DNA of 6,223 nucleotides, taken from contig CAUTVF010000056.1 of NCBI GenBank assembly GCA_963541805.1, forward strand, positions 1-6,223, given 5' to 3'. The translations under genes were made by a program, and so were the position numbers. The first letter of the stretch is position 1. Each line of letters opens with the position of its first letter. The notes below the pieces were generated by a model. That model was not told where the DNA came from. It saw only the letters and a program-made list of their open reading frames with translations, and made no database searches. This document shows positions 4,294 to 6,223 of the stretch, one piece after another. The DNA comes from CAUTVF01 sp963541805. Its GTDB lineage: Bacteria; Pseudomonadota; Alphaproteobacteria; Rs-D84; CASDRH01.

Positions 4294-6067
4294 AGATACG
4301 CCTAAATAACGACCTACGTTTTTGACTATTTACTACAAATTCATTTTCTTTTATTTCAATTTCTCCGTTTTTAATAAAAACCATATGGGAATCGTTTATA
4401 TAAGAATCATAATTTGACGATGTTATAATAATTAATTTCTCTTTCGAAATTTTTACTAATAAATTGATCAACTGTTGTCTGTTTTCATGGGACAAATTAG
4501 AAAATGGATTATCAAGTAAAATAACACTTGGGTTTCCTATTATGGTCCTTATGATGTTCACCAATTTTATCTCTTCATGGGATAATATATCTACATTATT
4601 ATCGATAATTGTATTATAACCTTGTGGTAAATTTTCAACAACTGAATCCATATGAAAAATTGATATTAAATTCTCTAGTTTTAATAGCGGATACTCTTTT
4701 GTTGAATAATTATAAAAACATGTCATATTTTCTTTTATTGAACCATAAAATAAAACCGGATCTTCTTCTAGATATCGAACATAATTTGCAATACTTCTTA
4801 CATTTACATTTTTTAAATTATATTCAGATATAAAAATATTTCCATTTTCAACCGGATACAAGCCAGCAAAACATTTAAGTATAATTGAAGATACAGATGG
4901 ATTTTTTCCTTTTACTATATAAAGTGTGCCGGGATGTAACTCCATATCTAAATCATTTATAATTGGATTCCCATGGTTATCCGATATAAATATTGATTTT
5001 GATTTTAAAATTGGATTTACCGGATATATCATATCTATACTTTTACTTTGTATCTGAGAAATTTGCAGAAATAATTCTGTTAATCTATTGGCAGATCTAT
5101 TAAATTTTTGATAATTTGGATAAATAGATACAATTTTATTAATTAAATTAAATGCTATAAACACACTGAATAATATAAATACAAATTCAGCTATTTCTAA
5201 TTTATTATTTACAATGTCATGAGCCAACACATATGTTAATACCAACATACAAACAACAGATACCGTATTTATTACATTATCAAAATTATTTATCAAAGAC
5301 TGTTTGTATAGTAATCTGTAATCTATATTTGACTGATAATCCTTCCATGATGATTTTATTTTATCTTTCAGCACAGAAGATTTAACAGAAGATAAATTCT
5401 TAATTGATGATACTATTAAATTGTTTCTCGTAGAAATAGCAATATTTTCTTTACTAGAAATAGAAAACATCTTTTTATAAAAAAAATATATTATCAATAA
5501 ATATAAACCAGTAACAGGTAACATAATTTTGGCAATATCAAACGATAAACCAGTTATTAATCCAACAGTTATTGCAACAAAGGATATATCAATATTCTTC
5601 GTAAAAAATTCTGGCTTTATTGTATTTTTTAAAATATCAATATCATTAAACAGCGACAACCAAAACCCATCCTGTTTCATTTCAACAGTTGCATTTGGTA
5701 CAGAAAATAATATATCCATCAAATTATTAAATACTTGATAATCAAGTACCTTCTTCATTTTTAAAGTGATATTATAACGCAGATTATACATCCAATAATT
5801 TAATATAGTAACAGAAATGCCTAATATAAAAATTATATTTAATAAATTATTATTTTTAGTTTTATAAAAAAGATCCAATACAAAAAATATAAATAAAGGA
5901 ATAGTTAAATTAAATATATTTACAAAAACAGATATTACTGATAATAATGCCGATTTGTTATAAACAGGCATCAATAAATTTTCATTATCAGATTTAAGAT
6001 AATAAAGATCTATAAATTTATTTTTATCAACATGTTTATGTTGTTTTTTATCCATATTAAACCACAT
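4283..6067 (-). CDS. ABC exporter half-molecule of the type I secretion family with a degenerate ATPase domain (594 aa)
   Basis: Inner-membrane protein with six predicted membrane helices (about 40-66, 75-96, 160-176, 180-197, 264-283, 291-312) and a nucleotide-binding domain from about 350. The first segment (F-N-L-T-I-P-L-F) and its surroundings resemble LapB/PrtD-type exporters, which push proteins out with a membrane fusion protein and an outer membrane channel. The ATPase domain keeps the family frame, for example D-P-V-L-F-Y-G-S-I-K-E-N (436-447), L-P-Q-G-Y-N-T-I-I (480-488) and V-I-L-L-D (515-519). Its working residues are changed. Walker A reads GKNPSVSS (387-394) with Ser for Lys; the signature is LSHEE (495-499) for LSGGQ; Asn520 stands for the catalytic Glu; Ser550 stands for the H-loop His; Glu435 stands for the Q-loop Gln. 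It probably cannot hydrolyse ATP and may need an active partner. The start could also be Met5 (6055). The reading frame is long and clean, so it looks maintained rather than decayed. Confidence 0.88.
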   Translation of the reverse strand: MWFNMDKKQHKHVDKNKFIDLYYLKSDNENLLMPVYNKSALLSVISVFVNIFNLTIPLFIFFVLDLFYKTKNNNLLNIIFILGISVTILNYWMYNLRYNITLKMKKVLDYQVFNNLMDILFSVPNATVEMKQDGFWLSLFNDIDILKNTIKPEFFTKNIDISFVAITVGLITGLSFDIAKIMLPVTGLYLLIIYFFYKKMFSISSKENIAISTRNNLIVSSIKNLSSVKSSVLKDKIKSSWKDYQSNIDYRLLYKQSLINNFDNVINTVSVVCMLVLTYVLAHDIVNNKLEIAEFVFILFSVFIAFNLINKIVSIYPNYQKFNRSANRLTELFLQISQIQSKSIDMIYPVNPILKSKSIFISDNHGNPIINDLDMELHPGTLYIVKGKNPSVSSIILKCFAGLYPVENGNIFISEYNLKNVNVRSIANYVRYLEEDPVLFYGSIKENMTCFYNYSTKEYPLLKLENLISIFHMDSVVENLPQGYNTIIDNNVDILSHEEIKLVNIIRTIIGNPSVILLDNPFSNLSHENRQQLINLLVKISKEKLIIITSSNYDSYINDSHMVFIKNGEIEIKENEFVVNSQKRRSLFRRISIH

Positions 6068-6223
6068 TTATAATGTTTCTGTTATAATATCCTTTAACAA
6101 TCCAAATATATTTAATTTATTACTAGAAATACTAAAGTAATCATTTTCATTTATTAATTGTTCCACTACATACTTAACTAAGTAATAAATCGGGCTACTA
6201 TTTTTTGAATCATTAAATAACAT
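6068..6223 (-). CDS. Short unidentified reading frame directly upstream of the exporter (51 aa or partial)
   Basis: On the minus strand an ATG sits exactly at the window edge (6223-6221) and opens 51 codons to TAA at 6070-6068. The product runs MLFNDSKNSSPIYYLVKYVV, then a polar stretch with NENDYFSISSNK, and ends LLKDIITETL. The stop is followed at once by the exporter ATG (TAAATG), in the same frame, so the two are translationally coupled or once formed one longer frame. There is no signal peptide or clear membrane helix. The true start may lie outside the window. I recognise no family; it could be a small partner, the end of a larger gene, or a split-off N-terminal piece of the exporter. 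Confidence 0.5.
   Translation of the reverse strand: MLFNDSKNSSPIYYLVKYVVEQLINENDYFSISSNKLNIFGLLKDIITETL

Noticed and set aside
4286..4301. Small hairpin GTGTAT/ATACGC at the prmC and exporter overlap as a shared terminator
   Set aside because: It has only six pairs including a wobble, and no T run follows on either strand.
4609..4833. Plus-strand open frame of 74 codons opposite the exporter ATPase domain
   Set aside because: It is an antisense shadow in low-complexity A+T-rich sequence, with no supporting signals.
5529..5738. Plus-strand open frame of 69 codons opposite the exporter membrane domain
   Set aside because: It is an antisense shadow of the exporter gene; nothing supports translation.
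1..6223. CRISPR array, insertion sequence or transposase, rRNA
   Set aside because: No regularly spaced identical repeats, no transposase-like frame with terminal repeats and no rRNA-like stretch were seen on either strand.

Overview
This is an A+T-rich bacterial window with short intergenic spaces. It carries ankyrin-type genes in tandem, an ABC exporter of the type I secretion kind, and a signal-peptide protein with a pilin-like end. The mix suggests a host-associated or intracellular proteobacterium, for example of the Rickettsiales/Holosporales type. That placement is inference from gene content and base composition; no marker here fixes the taxon.

Layout. Bases 1-75 hold the C-terminal end of a plus-strand gene, closed by a hairpin (113-141) that can serve both strands. 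From 147 to about 2000, on the minus strand, lie three paralogous ankyrin-like genes. Each has its own TTGACA-type promoter, a strong Shine-Dalgarno site and its own terminator, so the region is a tandem array of monocistronic cassettes rather than an operon. The copy nearest the tRNA (1521-1937) stops early, and its missing conserved tail can be read in the +1 frame down to 1460, just before its terminator. A tRNA-Arg(UCU) gene (minus, 2015-2089) precedes the array, and a tRNA-Leu(CAA) gene (plus, 2222-2308) is divergent from it.

The right half holds three larger genes. A 291-residue secreted or periplasmic protein (minus, 2466-3341) has a Sec signal peptide and a C-terminal region that looks like the globular domain of type IVb/PilS pilins. 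Divergent from it is prmC (plus, 3397-4293), the release-factor glutamine methyltransferase. Convergent with prmC, and overlapping its end by 11 bases, is a 594-residue ABC exporter half-molecule (minus, 4283-6067) whose nucleotide-binding domain has lost nearly every ATP-handling residue. It directly follows, in the same frame and after a single stop codon, a short reading frame (6068-6223) that reaches the window edge.

How the genes fit together: the tRNAs and prmC serve translation. The ankyrin cassettes look like a small, recently amplified accessory family, possibly host-facing. The exporter and the pilin-like protein are envelope or secretion components with no demonstrated link to each other. 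The two most unusual items are the pseudo-ATPase exporter and the cassette array with its frameshifted member.
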